Shown piece by piece: positions 1-9,547 of a stretch of 64,000 nucleotides of DNA. A program made the translations under genes and the position numbers. Where the stretch lies: assembly GCF_002911665.1 (NCBI RefSeq), contig NZ_MTBP01000001.1:806001-870000 (forward strand). The letters run 5' to 3'. Each line of letters starts with the position of its first letter. Positions within the stretch are counted from its first letter, which is position 1. The notes under the pieces were generated by a model. The model was not told the DNA's origin, did no database searches, and saw only the letters and a program-made list of their open reading frames with translations. This DNA comes from Actinomadura rubteroloni (GTDB lineage: Bacteria > Actinomycetota > Actinomycetes > Streptosporangiales > Streptosporangiaceae).

Positions 1-260
1 GGGACCGCGACGCGTTCGTGGACGCCGACCTGGCTTTCCACACCGCCGTCGTGGACGCCACCCACAACCGCGTGCTCACCGACCTCTACCGCGACTTCGG
101 CGCCGCGCTGAAACTGAGCATCGGCGGGGCCGGGGACGCCCTCGACCACGCCGACGTCCCGCACGCGCCGATCGCCGACGCCGTCCGCGCCGGGGACGCC
201 TCCGCCGCCGCTGCCGCCGCGCAGAGCTGCCTCGACCACATCCTGCGCACCCTCGACTGA
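1..260 (+). CDS. GntR/FadR-family transcriptional regulator, C-terminal fragment (5' end outside window)
   Basis: The reading frame is open from the left edge and stops with TGA at 258-260. Only the last ~85 residues are present. The stretch DADLAFHTAVVDATHNRVL followed by a helix-rich tail is typical of the FCD ligand-binding domain of FadR-subfamily GntR repressors, in which Asp/His residues on helices bind a metal and a small organic acid. The HTH domain would lie to the left and cannot be seen. The gene ends 37 bases before an MFS permease on the same strand, so it may control that transporter. The family call rests on a partial domain. Confidence 0.7.
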   Translation, partial: DRDAFVDADLAFHTAVVDATHNRVLTDLYRDFGAALKLSIGGAGDALDHADVPHAPIADAVRAGDASAAAAAAQSCLDHILRTLD

Positions 261-297
261 CCCGCCCCCTACCGCGTTCGCGCAGAACTCAAGGCCC

Positions 298-1503
298 ATG
301 TCGCACGCCCGTCTCACCGCCGCCTGGACCCTCGCGGGTCTCGTCCTGCTCGCCGTCAACCTGCGCGCCGCCATCACCGGCGTCGCGCCCGTCCTCGCCG
401 ACCTGCGCACGGCGCTCGGCCTGTCCGGGGTCGAGGTCAGCGTGCTCACGACGCTGCCCGTGCTGTGCCTCGGCGCGTTCGCCTCGCTCGCGCCGGCCGC
501 CGCGCGGCGGTTCGGGACGGAGACCGCCATCGCCGGGGCGCTCACGCTCATCACCGGCGGGATCGCGCTGCGGCTGGTGCCGTCGGCGGTCGCGCTGTTC
601 GCCGGGACGATCGTCGCCGGGGCCGGGATCGCGCTCGGGAACGTCCTGCTGCCCGCCGTCATCAAGCGGGCGTTCCCGGACCGCGTCGGGCCGCTGACGG
701 GCCTCGCGATGATGCTGATGGCGTGCAGCGGGGCGTTCGCGGCAGCGCTGGCCGTCCCGCTGGACGACGCGGGCGGCTGGCGGCTCGCGCTCGCCGTCTG
801 GGCCGTGCCGTCGCTGATCGCCGTGGTGGCGTGGGGGCCGCTCGCCCGGCGCAGCGCCCCGCCGGAACCGACGCGGACCGCTTCGGTGTCGCTGCTGCGC
901 AGCCCGCTCGCCTGGGCCGTCGCGACGTTCATGGGGCTGGCGTCCCTGATGTTCTACGTCCTGATGTCGTGGCTCCCGGAGATCATGCGCGACCACGGCG
1001 TCGCCGCGGGGACGGCCGGGATCATGATGTCGGCGATGCTGCTCATCGGCATCCCGCTCGGCTACGTCGTGCCGGTGTTCGCGGCGCGGCTGCCGGACCA
1101 GCGCGTCCTCGTCCTCGCCGTGGGCGGCTGCATGGTCGCGGGCGTCGGCGGACTGATCGCCGCGCCCGGGATCGGCTGGGTCTGGGTGGTGCTGCTCGGC
1201 GTCGCGACCGGCAGCGCGTTCCCCCTCGCCTACACGCTGCTCAACCTGCGCTCGCCGAGCCCGGCCGTCGCCGCGCGGCTGTCGGGGATGGCGCAGACGG
1301 GCGGCTACCTGCTCGCCGGGTTCGGGCCGCTCGCGGTCGGCGTGCTGCGCGACGCCACGGGCGGCTGGACGGTCTCCCTGACGCTGCTGCTCGTCCTCGT
1401 CGTGCCCGAGGTGGTGTTCGGGCTGGTCGCGGCGCGGCCGGGGTTCGTCCGGGCCGCCGCGGGCGCGCCCGTCCCGGCGCCGGAGCCGGTCGCCGTCCGC
1501 TAG
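298..1503 (+). CDS. MFS permease, CynX/NimT-like (cyanate/nitroimidazole-type) transporter
   Basis: This 401-residue protein has about twelve hydrophobic segments. The N-terminus contains NLRAAITGVAPVLADLR, the opening signature of the CynX/NimT branch of the major facilitator superfamily. It is an inner-membrane secondary transporter; the substrate cannot be read from sequence, and homologues carry cyanate, nitroimidazoles or other small anions or drugs. The ATG at 298 is preceded only by a weak AAGG. The stop shares the palindromic bases CTAG (1500-1503) with the stop of the converging gene on the other strand. The upstream GntR fragment suggests a regulator/transporter pair. Confidence 0.85.
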   Translation: MSHARLTAAWTLAGLVLLAVNLRAAITGVAPVLADLRTALGLSGVEVSVLTTLPVLCLGAFASLAPAAARRFGTETAIAGALTLITGGIALRLVPSAVALFAGTIVAGAGIALGNVLLPAVIKRAFPDRVGPLTGLAMMLMACSGAFAAALAVPLDDAGGWRLALAVWAVPSLIAVVAWGPLARRSAPPEPTRTASVSLLRSPLAWAVATFMGLASLMFYVLMSWLPEIMRDHGVAAGTAGIMMSAMLLIGIPLGYVVPVFAARLPDQRVLVLAVGGCMVAGVGGLIAAPGIGWVWVVLLGVATGSAFPLAYTLLNLRSPSPAVAARLSGMAQTGGYLLAGFGPLAVGVLRDATGGWTVSLTLLLVLVVPEVVFGLVAARPGFVRAAAGAPVPAPEPVAVR

Positions 1504-1814
1504 GACGAGCCGAGGTCGATCGCGTCCAGGTCGAGCACCCGCGCGTGCAGCACCTGCCGCTGGTGGAGCGCGGCCCGCAGCGCGCGGTGCAGGCCGTCCT
1601 CCAGGTACAGGTCGCCCTTCCACTGGACGACGTGCGGGAACAGGTCGCCGTAGAACGTCGAGTCCTTGGCCAGCAGCGACTGGAGGTCCAGCTCGCGCTT
1701 GGTGCTGATGAGCTGGTCCAGCCGCACCTGGCGCGGCGGGATCCGGGCCCAGTCCCCCGAGGAGAGCCGGTGCTCGGGATACGGCTTCCCGTCGCCCACC
1801 GCCTTGAAGATCAC
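1500..1814 (-). CDS. Small conserved actinobacterial protein, ParB-like/antitoxin-like
   Basis: This 104-residue protein has a motif around YLEDGLHRALRAA that resembles the GxxRxxA pocket region of ParB/Srx-like folds. Very similar small proteins occur widely in actinobacteria and, from memory, are often labelled VapB-type antitoxins; no toxin partner is adjacent here, so that label is doubtful. It starts with ATG at 1814 and converges with the MFS gene, its stop codon overlapping the MFS stop. The function is unknown. It is probably a housekeeping protein rather than part of the biosynthetic locus that starts downstream. Confidence 0.6.
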   Translation of the reverse strand: MIFKAVGDGKPYPEHRLSSGDWARIPPRQVRLDQLISTKRELDLQSLLAKDSTFYGDLFPHVVQWKGDLYLEDGLHRALRAALHQRQVLHARVLDLDAIDLGSS

Positions 1815-1978
1815 ACCGCGAGTCTAAAGGCTCGCCGCGCCGTCCGTCCGGTCCGCGCGGGCGTCCCCCGCGCGGGGGACGCCGCTCCCTCGCGACGGTG
1901 ACGATCTCCGTCCGGCGACTCCGTAACTTCCTTTTCGTCCGGATCTACGAGGGGGAACGGGGTGTGCGCCGCTGTGCG

Positions 1979-2010
1979 GCCATTAAATAGACACGATTGT
2001 CTGGTAGCGT
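1979..2010. promoter_or_regulatory. Candidate promoter/operator upstream of the PKS operon
   Basis: In the 293-base gap before the HAD gene there is an AT-richer patch (TTAAATA, 1983-1989) overlapping an inverted repeat AGACA-CGAT-TGTCT at 1989-2002. Palindromes of this size next to a TAAATA-like -10 element are typical TetR-family operators. Because the operon encodes an AfsA-like protein, a gamma-butyrolactone-receptor-type regulator is a reasonable guess. No such regulator gene is seen in the window. The site is read directly; its function is inference. Confidence 0.4.
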
Positions 2011-2107
2011 CCGCGCTGAGCGTGGCGCCGGGAGGGCGGCGCCGCGCCGACCGCATCGCCGGGGGGAGCGGGATGGCCGGACACGTGCCGGACGTGGGGA
2101 CGCACGC

Positions 2108-2758
2108 GTGATCGCCTTCTTCGACGTCGACGAGACCCTGATCTCGATCAAGAGCATGTTCTCCTTCCTGGAGTTCCACCTCCGCCGGCGCGGCGAGCCT
2201 TCCGGCACCTTCGAGCGCATCGCGGCGAGCCTGCGCGCGTCGGCGGCCCGGGGCGTTCCCCGGGACGAGATCAACCGCTCCTACTACCGCTTCCTCGCGG
2301 GCGAGCGGGCGCTCGCCCTGGCCGACGCCGGCCGGGACTGGTTCGACGCGCGGGACGACCGCCTCTTCAACCCCCGCACGGTCGAGGCGCTGCGGCGGCA
2401 CCGCGCGGCGGGTGACCGGATCGTGCTGCTGTCGGGGTCGTTCTTCCCCTGCCTGGACCCGATCGCCGCCGCCGTCGGCGCCGACTGGACGCTCGGCACC
2501 CGTCCGCTCCTGCGGCACGGCCGCCTCACCGGTGAGGTGCTGGTGCCGATGATCGGCGCCGCGAAGGGCCACGCCGCCCGCGCGGCGGCCGTGGTCGTCG
2601 GCGTCCCCCGGGCGGCGTGCACGGCCTACGGCGACCACGTGAGCGATCTGCCGCTCCTGGAGTCGGTCGGACGTCCCGTCGTCGTCGGCGCGGACCCCGT
2701 CCTGACCGCCCACGCCCGCCGCAACGGCTGGACGCGCCTGGAACCGGCCGCCGCCTGA
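2108..2758 (+). CDS. HAD-IB family hydrolase (SerB-like phosphatase)
   Basis: This protein has about 216 residues. The N-terminal IAFFDVDETLI is HAD motif I with the nucleophile and general-acid aspartates (DxD). LLSGSFF matches motif II, and AYGDHVSDLPLLES matches motifs III/IV with paired acidic residues. The helical cap between motifs I and II fits subclass IB (phosphoserine-phosphatase type). I chose the GTG at 2108 because translation from it begins just before motif I and GTGGGGA lies 7 bases upstream; the open frame extends further but without similarity. It is the first gene of the operon, 42 bases before the PKS. A role in dephosphorylating a pathway intermediate, such as an AfsA product, is inferred. 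Confidence 0.85.
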   Translation: MIAFFDVDETLISIKSMFSFLEFHLRRRGEPSGTFERIAASLRASAARGVPRDEINRSYYRFLAGERALALADAGRDWFDARDDRLFNPRTVEALRRHRAAGDRIVLLSGSFFPCLDPIAAAVGADWTLGTRPLLRHGRLTGEVLVPMIGAAKGHAARAAAVVVGVPRAACTAYGDHVSDLPLLESVGRPVVVGADPVLTAHARRNGWTRLEPAAA

Positions 2759-2800
2759 GCCGAACGCCCATTTCCGCAACCGCACGCTGGAAAAGGAACC

Positions 2801-5800
2801 ATGATGTCCGCTGATTTCTCGCGCGCCCGCCCGGCGGAGCCCATCGCGATCATCGGGATGGCCGGCCGTTTCCCCGGGGCGGACGACCCCGACGCGTTCT
2901 GGGAGCTGCTCCTGTCCGGGGCCGACGCGGTGTCGGAGATCCCGCGCTCGCGCTACGACATCGACGCCGTCTACGACCCGACGCCGCAGACGCCCGGCAA
3001 GACGGTGAGCAAGTGGGGCGGCCTGCTGGACGACGTGCGGGGCTTCGACGCCGAGTTCTTCGGCATCGCCCCCAAAGAGGCCGAGATGATGGACCCGCAG
3101 CAGCGCATCCTGCTGGAGGTCTCGCACGAGGCGCTGGAGGACGCCGGCCAGCGGCTGGACGCGCTCGCGGGAAGCGACACCGGCGTGTTCGTCGGCCAGA
3201 TCGGCGCCGACTACTGGACCATGCGGTCCCGGCTGGCGCAGCGTCCCGACCTGTACGCGATGACCGGCTCCGCCGCCCGGTCCATCACCTCGGGCCGCGT
3301 GTCGTTCGTCTTCGACCTGCGCGGACCGTGCGTGACCGTGGACGCCGCGTGCTCGTCGTCGCTGGTCGCGGTGCACCACGCGGTGCAGGCGATCCGGCTG
3401 GGCGAGTGCGGGCTGGCGATCGCGGCGGGGACGAACCTCGTCCTGCTCCCCGACGAGGGCGTCGTCTACTCCAGCGCGGGGATGCTCGCCACCGACGGCC
3501 GCTGCAAGTTCGGGGACGCGTCCGGCGACGGCTTCGTCCGCAGCGACGGCATCGGCGCCGTCATCCTCAAGCCCCTGGACCGGGCACTCGCCGACGGGGA
3601 CCGGATCCGCGCCGTCCTGCGCGGCTCGGCCGTGGGCAACGACGGACGCAGCAGCGGTTTCCTCGTCACGCCTGCCGTCGAGGGGCAGAGCGCCGTCATC
3701 CGCCGCGCCTTCGCCGACGCCGGGATCGACCCGGCCGACGCGGACTACGTCGAGGCGCACGGCACGGGCACGGCGGTCGGCGACCCGGTGGAGCTGGCGG
3801 CGCTCGCCGAGGTGCTGGGACGGGGCCGGCCGGCCGACCGTCCGTGCCTCGTCGGGTCCGTCAAGACCAACGTCGGGCACACCGAGGCCGCCGCCGGGAT
3901 CGTCGCGCTCATCAAGACCGTCCTCAGCCTGGAGCACGGCGTCGTCCCGGGGAACCTGCACCTGCACGACCCGAACCCGCAGGTGGCGTGGGACGAGATT
4001 CCCCTCACGGTCGTCACCGAGACCACGCCGCTGCCCGGCGGGGACCGGCCGTCCATCGCGGGGATCAGCAGTTTCGGGTTCAACGGGGCCAACGCGCACG
4101 TCGTCCTCACGACGGCGCCCGAGCGGCCCGTCCCGACCCCAGTGCCCGAACGCGACGAACTGCTGGTGCTCTCGGCGGCCGGTCCCGAGGCGCTGACGGA
4201 CCTCGCGGCCCGCGCGGCCGACCACCTGGCCGACACCGGGCAGTCCCTGCACGACGTCTGCTTCTCGCTCGCCACGCGCAGGTCCCATCTGGAGAGCCGG
4301 CTCGCGGTGCCCGTCGCGTCGCGCGAGCAGGCGGCCGAAGCGCTCCGCGAGTTCGTCGCGGGCAGCGACGCGCCGGACCTGGCGACCAGCGAGTACACCG
4401 ACGCCGCGAGCCGTCCGCGCGTGGCGTTCGTGTTCCCCGGCCAGGGGTCGCAGTGGGTCGGCATGGGACGCGAGCTGCTGGCGTCCGAGCCGGTGTTCGC
4501 CCGGGCGATCGAGGAGTGCTCCGCCGCCATCGAGAAGGAGGCCGGGTGGTCCCTGCTCGACCTCCTGGCGGACGGCACCGGCGACTGGTTCGAGCTGACC
4601 TCGATCGTCCAGCCGACGCTGTGGGCGATGGAGATCGCCCTCGCCGCGCTCTGGCGGTCGTGGGGCGTCGAGCCCGACGTCGTCATCGGGCACAGCATGG
4701 GCGAGGCCGCCGCCGCGCACGTCTCCGGCGCGCTCAGCCTGGCGGACGCCGCCGCCGTCATCTGCCGGCGCAGCAAGCTCGCCGAGCGGCTGGCCGGGCA
4801 GGGGATCATGGCCTGGGTCGCGCTGTCGGGAGCCGAGGCCGCCGAAGCCATCGCGGGGCACGAGCGGTCGGTCGCCGTCGCGGCCTGCAACAGCCCGACG
4901 TCCACGCTCATCTCCGGGGACGCCGGCGCCGTCCGGACGATCCTGGCCGACCTCGACCGCCGCGACGTCTTCAACCGCGTCGTCCGCGTCGACTTCGCGT
5001 CGCACTGCCCGCAGATCGACGGCATCGCCGACGACCTGCGCCGGGAGCTGAAGGACGTCGCGCCCCGGGCGGGAACGATCCCGCTGCACTCCACACTGCT
5101 CGGGGAACCGCTCTCCGGGGCCGAGCTGGACGCGGGCTACTGGGTCCGCAACATCCGCGAGCCCGTCGACTTCGTCGGCGCGGTGCACGCCCAGCTCGAC
5201 ACGGGCGACACCGTGTTCATCGAGATGAGCCCGCATCCGCTGCTCGTCAACGCCGTCAAGGAGACGGCCCGGGCGCGCGGGGAGGAGATCACCTCGGTGG
5301 GCTCGCTCCGCCGGGACGAGCCGGAACGCGCCGCGCTGCTCGCGGGCGTGGCCGCGCTGTTCACGGCGGCGGTGCCGGTCGATTATCCGGCGCTGTTCGG
5401 TCCGGGCGAGTTCGTTCCCGTCCCGCACCACCCGTGGCGGCGGACGGACTTCTGGCTGCCCGCCGACGAACCGGCGCCCGAGCCCGAACCGGAGCCGGAC
5501 CATCCGCTGCTCGGCGTCCGGTCGGCCGGCCCGGACGGGGGGTTCGTCTTCGAAGGCCCCATCGACCTTGAGCGCAACGCCTACCTCCTGGACCACCTGG
5601 TGCAGGAGACGGTGATCCTGCCGGGCACCGCCCACCTCGAAATGATGATCGCGGCGGCCCGGACGATCATCGGCGCGGGACCGCTCCGGCTCACCGAGGT
5701 CCAGCTCCTCCGGGCGATCTTCCTGGACCCGGACGAACCGGCAGAGCCGATCCGCGTCAGCGTCGTCCCGGACTCCGCAGGCTCGGTGCGCTGCACCGTC

Positions 5801-8800
5801 GAAAGCGTCGGGGACGACGGGACGCCGACGCTGCACAGCCAGGCCGTCGCCATGACGCTGGAGGCGCCAGCACCGCAGCGGGGATCGTGGGACGCGATCA
5901 AGGCGCGCTGCACCGAGCACCAGGAACGCGCGGACTTCTACCGGACGCACGCCGCGCGCGGCAACCAGTGGGAGGGCACGTTCCAGGGGATCGCCGAGGT
6001 CTGGCGCACCGGCGGCGAGGCCCTCGCCCGCGTGGAGTGCCCGCCCGCGCTGCGGCCCTCGCTCGGCGGGCACGACCTTCATCCCGCTCTGCTCGACGCG
6101 TCCGGGCAGGCGCTCGTCGCGGCCCGTCCGGACGTGGCGGCCGGACAGGACCAGGTGTTCGTCCTCGGCGGTCTGGAGGAGGTCCGCGTCTACGGCGCGG
6201 CGACCGCGGACGGCCACAGTCACGCGCTGCTCGCCCGCTCCGCGCGCGGTGACTCCTTCATGGGCGAAGTCAAGATCTACGATCAGGAGGACGACCTCGT
6301 GGCCGAAATGCGCGGCGCACGTCTGCAGTACCTGCTCGGCCGGGCGGCCGAGCCCGCTCCCGAAACCCGTGCCGAGCCCGCTGCCGAACCCGCTGCCGAG
6401 CCCGCTCCGCGGGGCGGACGCGTCGGCTGGCTGTACGACGTGGACTTCGTGGAGCTTCCGGCGGTACGGCGGCCCGCCGGACGCCCGGGGACCTGGGTCG
6501 TGCTCGCCGACGGCGGCGTGTCCGGACGGCGCGTGGTGAACGCGCTGCGCGAGCAGGGCGCGCGGCCGATCGTGATCACCGCGGCCGGACGGTTCCACGC
6601 CGTCGCGCCGGACCAGTTCCGCGTCGACCCCGACCGGGCGGCGGACTACCGGGCCGCGCTCACGGAGATCGCGGAGCAGGGAGAGATCAGCGGGGTCGTC
6701 CATCTGTGGTCGCCGGACGCCACGCGCTCGCCCGTCCCGTCGGGGAAGGAGATCGAGCGGGCGGAACTGCTGGCCTGCCGGTCCGCCGTCCATCTCGTCC
6801 AGGCGCTGGCCGACCTCGGCCTGCCCGGCGACCCCCGGCTGTGGCTCGTCACGCGGGACGCGCAGAAGGCGCTGCCCGGCGACGAGGTGACCGGCTACAT
6901 GCAGGCGCCGCTGTGGGGGCTCGGCCGCGCCGCCGCCGCCGAGCAGCCGAACCTGCGCGTCGGGCTCCTCGACCTGGACCACGACCAGGCGAGCGCGCGC
7001 ACGGCGGTGGACGTCCTGCTCTCCGGCACCCCGGAGGACCAGATCGCCGTCCGCGACGGACGCGCCTACACCGCGCGGCTGGCCGAACGTCCGGTGACGG
7101 GCGGGGCCCGGCGGGTGACCATGCCGATGCCGGGCGTGCTGGACGACCTCACCGAGGTCCCGCTCGGCGACCTGCGCCCGGCGGCGGACGAAGTCGTTAT
7201 CGAGGTGTCGCACGCGTCCCTGAACTACCGCGACGTCCTCCTGGCCGTCGGCATGTACCCGGGCCAGTCGCTCACCGACCCGCCCGCCCTCGGCTGGGAG
7301 TGCTGCGGCGTCGTCGCCGCCGTCGGTTCCGACGTCACGGAGGTGGCCGTCGGCGACGAGGTGCTCGCGATCGCCGAGGCCGCGATGGCGTCGCGGGTCG
7401 TCGCCAAGGCCGCGCTGGTCGTCCCGAAGCCCCGGCGGCTCACGGCGGCCGAGGCCGTCACGCTGCCGTCCGCGGTCATCACCGCCTACCACGCGCTGTG
7501 CGAACTCGGCCGGATGGAGGCGGGCGACAAGGTGCTCGTCCACACCGCGACCGGCGGCGTCGGACTCGCGGCGCTCCAGATCGCCCGCTGGAAGAACGCG
7601 GTGGTCTACGGCACCGCCGGCAGCCCCGAGAAGCGGCGGATGCTCGAAGACCTCGGGGTGGCCGGGACGTCCACGTCCCGCTCGACGGAGTTCGCCGAGG
7701 ACTTCGCCGACGTCCGCTTCGACCTGATCCTCAACACCCTCACCGGACCCGCGCTCGAAGCGAACCTTTCGCTGCTCGCGCCGTACGGGCGCTACCTGGA
7801 GCTGAGCAAGCGGGACATCCTCGAAGGGAACACGATCCCGCTGGCGGCGTTCACCCGGAACCGCAGCCTCCACACGGTCGACCACGTCGACACGTTGAAC
7901 GACGCGCCCGAACGCATCGCGCGGATGTTCCGGGAGGTGTGCGCCCTCGTGGACGAGGGGGTGATCGACCCGCTGCCGTACACGTGCTTCCCGGCGTCCG
8001 AGGCGGTCGAAGCGTTCCGGTACATGGGGCAGGCGCGGCACACCGGCAAGGTCATCCTCTCCTTCGAGGACCCGGCGCCGGCCGCCGCCGTCCCGCAGTT
8101 CCGGGCCGACGCGTCCTACCTGGTCACCGGAGGACTCGGCGGGATCGGCGCCAAGGTCGCCGAATGGCTCGTCGAGAACGGCGCCCGGCGGCTGGTGCTG
8201 ACCGGCCGCAGCGCGGCGAGCCCCGAGCACCCCGTTCTCGAAGGGCTGCGGGCGCGCGGCGCCGACTGCGCGTACGCCCAGGTGGACGTGGCCGACGCGG
8301 ACGCCATGGAAGACCTGCTGGCCCGGCTCCCCGACCTGCGCGGCGTCTTCCACACCGCCGGGACCCTGGGGTACGCGCTGGTGCGGCGGCTCGGCGCGAG
8401 CGAACTGGACGGCCTGCTGCGGCCCAAGGTCCGCGGCACGCTGAACCTGGACCGGCTCGTGCCCGACGACCTGGACCACTTCGTGCTGTTCTCGTCCGGC
8501 GCCGCGCTGCTGGGCTCGCCGTTCCTGGGCGGTTACGCCGCCGGGAACGCGTTCCTCGACGCGGTCGCGCACCGGCGCCGCGCGCGGGGCGCCGCCGCGA
8601 TCACCGTGAACTGGGGGTACTGGAACGAGGTCGGGCTGGTGCCCCGGTTCGAGCGCGAAGAGGGCCGGAGCCTGCTCCCGACGGGCGTGACGGGCTTCAG
8701 CCCCGGCGAGGGGCTGGCGGTCCTCGGGCACCTCATGGCGACGGACGCGCCCCACACGGCCGTGCTGCCGACCGACTGGAACGAATGGGCCGACGCGTAT

Positions 8801-9547
8801 CCGGAGGCGGCGACGAGCCGGTTCCTCAGCGGCCTCGTCGGCGACCGGCCGGAGAACGTCGTGCCGCGCCCGGTGCTCCCGGACCCGGACCCGGCGGTCG
8901 CGGAGGCTCCGTCCGACCAGCTCCCGCACCGAGACCCGTCTCCCGCCCCGGCCGCGAGCCGTCCCGCCGAGCGGCCCGCGCGCCAGGCTCCCCCGGCCCC
9001 CGCGCCGGTGCCGGCCGAGGCGTTCGCGGGTCCTCTCGCCGACCGGCTCGCGCGACCGCTGCCCCAGGCCGCTCCGGCCGCGAGCCGACTCGCGGACCGG
9101 TTTTCGCGACCGGCGCCTCAGGCGGCCCCGGCCCCGAGCCGTCCCGCCGAGCCGCTGCCGCGACAGAGCGCGGCGGCCCCGGCGGCACCGGCCCCGGTCC
9201 GGGCGGAGCCGTCCGAGCGGCTTTCGCGGCCGGCACCCCAGGCCGCGCCCGCCCCGGCCGCGAGTCGTCCCGCCGAGCGGCCTCCGCAGCAGAGCGCGGC
9301 GGACGACGACGTCGAGAACGTTCTCCGGGCGAAGGTCGCCGAGGTCCTCGGGCTGAACCCGGATCGGGTCAACACCAAGCGTCCGCTCAACAAGATGGGA
9401 CTCGACTCGCTCATGGCCGTGGAACTGCGGAACCGTTTGCAGCGAGAGCTGGGAATGACGCTCCCGATCGTCCAGCTTCTCAAGGGCGGCAACATCACGT
9501 CCGTCGCGACCGCGATCCGCAAGTTCATGGCGGAGGGCGCGGCGTGA
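2801..9547 (+). CDS. Highly reducing type I PKS, KS-AT-DH-ER-KR-ACP (MAS-like, probably iterative)
   Basis: This 2248-residue single-module megasynthase has a complete reductive loop. KS is ~12-430 with Cys184, His320 and His360. AT is ~540-850 with Ser632 in GHSMGE and a FASH motif at 732-735, so extender choice (malonyl or methylmalonyl) is unclear. DH is ~885-1180 with His932 and Asp1099/Gln1103, although the usual Gly of HxxxGxxxxP is Glu. A structural region follows at ~1180-1450. ER is ~1450-1755 with the nucleotide site ATGGVG near 1582. KR is ~1770-1945 with TGGLGGIG and Tyr1912/Asn1916. A Pro/Ala linker is at ~2030-2165, and the ACP has Ser2203. There are no docking ends and no thioesterase. 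The domain order matches mycocerosic-acid-synthase-type iterative enzymes. AAAGGA precedes ATG 2801; ATG 2804 is an alternative start. The stop overlaps the next start as GTGA. Confidence 0.93.
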   Translation: MMSADFSRARPAEPIAIIGMAGRFPGADDPDAFWELLLSGADAVSEIPRSRYDIDAVYDPTPQTPGKTVSKWGGLLDDVRGFDAEFFGIAPKEAEMMDPQQRILLEVSHEALEDAGQRLDALAGSDTGVFVGQIGADYWTMRSRLAQRPDLYAMTGSAARSITSGRVSFVFDLRGPCVTVDAACSSSLVAVHHAVQAIRLGECGLAIAAGTNLVLLPDEGVVYSSAGMLATDGRCKFGDASGDGFVRSDGIGAVILKPLDRALADGDRIRAVLRGSAVGNDGRSSGFLVTPAVEGQSAVIRRAFADAGIDPADADYVEAHGTGTAVGDPVELAALAEVLGRGRPADRPCLVGSVKTNVGHTEAAAGIVALIKTVLSLEHGVVPGNLHLHDPNPQVAWDEIPLTVVTETTPLPGGDRPSIAGISSFGFNGANAHVVLTTAPERPVPTPVPERDELLVLSAAGPEALTDLAARAADHLADTGQSLHDVCFSLATRRSHLESRLAVPVASREQAAEALREFVAGSDAPDLATSEYTDAASRPRVAFVFPGQGSQWVGMGRELLASEPVFARAIEECSAAIEKEAGWSLLDLLADGTGDWFELTSIVQPTLWAMEIALAALWRSWGVEPDVVIGHSMGEAAAAHVSGALSLADAAAVICRRSKLAERLAGQGIMAWVALSGAEAAEAIAGHERSVAVAACNSPTSTLISGDAGAVRTILADLDRRDVFNRVVRVDFASHCPQIDGIADDLRRELKDVAPRAGTIPLHSTLLGEPLSGAELDAGYWVRNIREPVDFVGAVHAQLDTGDTVFIEMSPHPLLVNAVKETARARGEEITSVGSLRRDEPERAALLAGVAALFTAAVPVDYPALFGPGEFVPVPHHPWRRTDFWLPADEPAPEPEPEPDHPLLGVRSAGPDGGFVFEGPIDLERNAYLLDHLVQETVILPGTAHLEMMIAAARTIIGAGPLRLTEVQLLRAIFLDPDEPAEPIRVSVVPDSAGSVRCTVESVGDDGTPTLHSQAVAMTLEAPAPQRGSWDAIKARCTEHQERADFYRTHAARGNQWEGTFQGIAEVWRTGGEALARVECPPALRPSLGGHDLHPALLDASGQALVAARPDVAAGQDQVFVLGGLEEVRVYGAATADGHSHALLARSARGDSFMGEVKIYDQEDDLVAEMRGARLQYLLGRAAEPAPETRAEPAAEPAAEPAPRGGRVGWLYDVDFVELPAVRRPAGRPGTWVVLADGGVSGRRVVNALREQGARPIVITAAGRFHAVAPDQFRVDPDRAADYRAALTEIAEQGEISGVVHLWSPDATRSPVPSGKEIERAELLACRSAVHLVQALADLGLPGDPRLWLVTRDAQKALPGDEVTGYMQAPLWGLGRAAAAEQPNLRVGLLDLDHDQASARTAVDVLLSGTPEDQIAVRDGRAYTARLAERPVTGGARRVTMPMPGVLDDLTEVPLGDLRPAADEVVIEVSHASLNYRDVLLAVGMYPGQSLTDPPALGWECCGVVAAVGSDVTEVAVGDEVLAIAEAAMASRVVAKAALVVPKPRRLTAAEAVTLPSAVITAYHALCELGRMEAGDKVLVHTATGGVGLAALQIARWKNAVVYGTAGSPEKRRMLEDLGVAGTSTSRSTEFAEDFADVRFDLILNTLTGPALEANLSLLAPYGRYLELSKRDILEGNTIPLAAFTRNRSLHTVDHVDTLNDAPERIARMFREVCALVDEGVIDPLPYTCFPASEAVEAFRYMGQARHTGKVILSFEDPAPAAAVPQFRADASYLVTGGLGGIGAKVAEWLVENGARRLVLTGRSAASPEHPVLEGLRARGADCAYAQVDVADADAMEDLLARLPDLRGVFHTAGTLGYALVRRLGASELDGLLRPKVRGTLNLDRLVPDDLDHFVLFSSGAALLGSPFLGGYAAGNAFLDAVAHRRRARGAAAITVNWGYWNEVGLVPRFEREEGRSLLPTGVTGFSPGEGLAVLGHLMATDAPHTAVLPTDWNEWADAYPEAATSRFLSGLVGDRPENVVPRPVLPDPDPAVAEAPSDQLPHRDPSPAPAASRPAERPARQAPPAPAPVPAEAFAGPLADRLARPLPQAAPAASRLADRFSRPAPQAAPAPSRPAEPLPRQSAAAPAAPAPVRAEPSERLSRPAPQAAPAPAASRPAERPPQQSAADDDVENVLRAKVAEVLGLNPDRVNTKRPLNKMGLDSLMAVELRNRLQRELGMTLPIVQLLKGGNITSVATAIRKFMAEGAA
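8930..9300 (+). repeat. Degenerate Pro/Ala/Arg tandem repeat forming the linker before the PKS ACP
   Basis: The encoded linker repeats units close to ASRPAERP..PAPQAAPAP four or five times with drift. It is a flexible tether between KR and ACP. Such in-frame repeats are prone to expansion and contraction and to assembly error. Confidence 0.7.

Noticed and set aside
289..1623. Long minus-strand open frame opposite the MFS gene
   Set aside because: Arg/Pro/Gly-rich antisense shadow produced by high GC; the plus-strand MFS protein has clear family motifs.
5590..6110. Inactive DH in the reducing PKS because Gly of HxxxGxxxxP is Glu
   Set aside because: His932 and the Asp1099/Gln1103 pair are intact, and the Gly position is not catalytic; loss of function cannot be claimed.
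1811..8929. A 2372-codon open frame antisense to the reducing PKS
   Set aside because: Low-complexity Arg/Val/Gly composition with no domains, while the other strand encodes every expected PKS motif.
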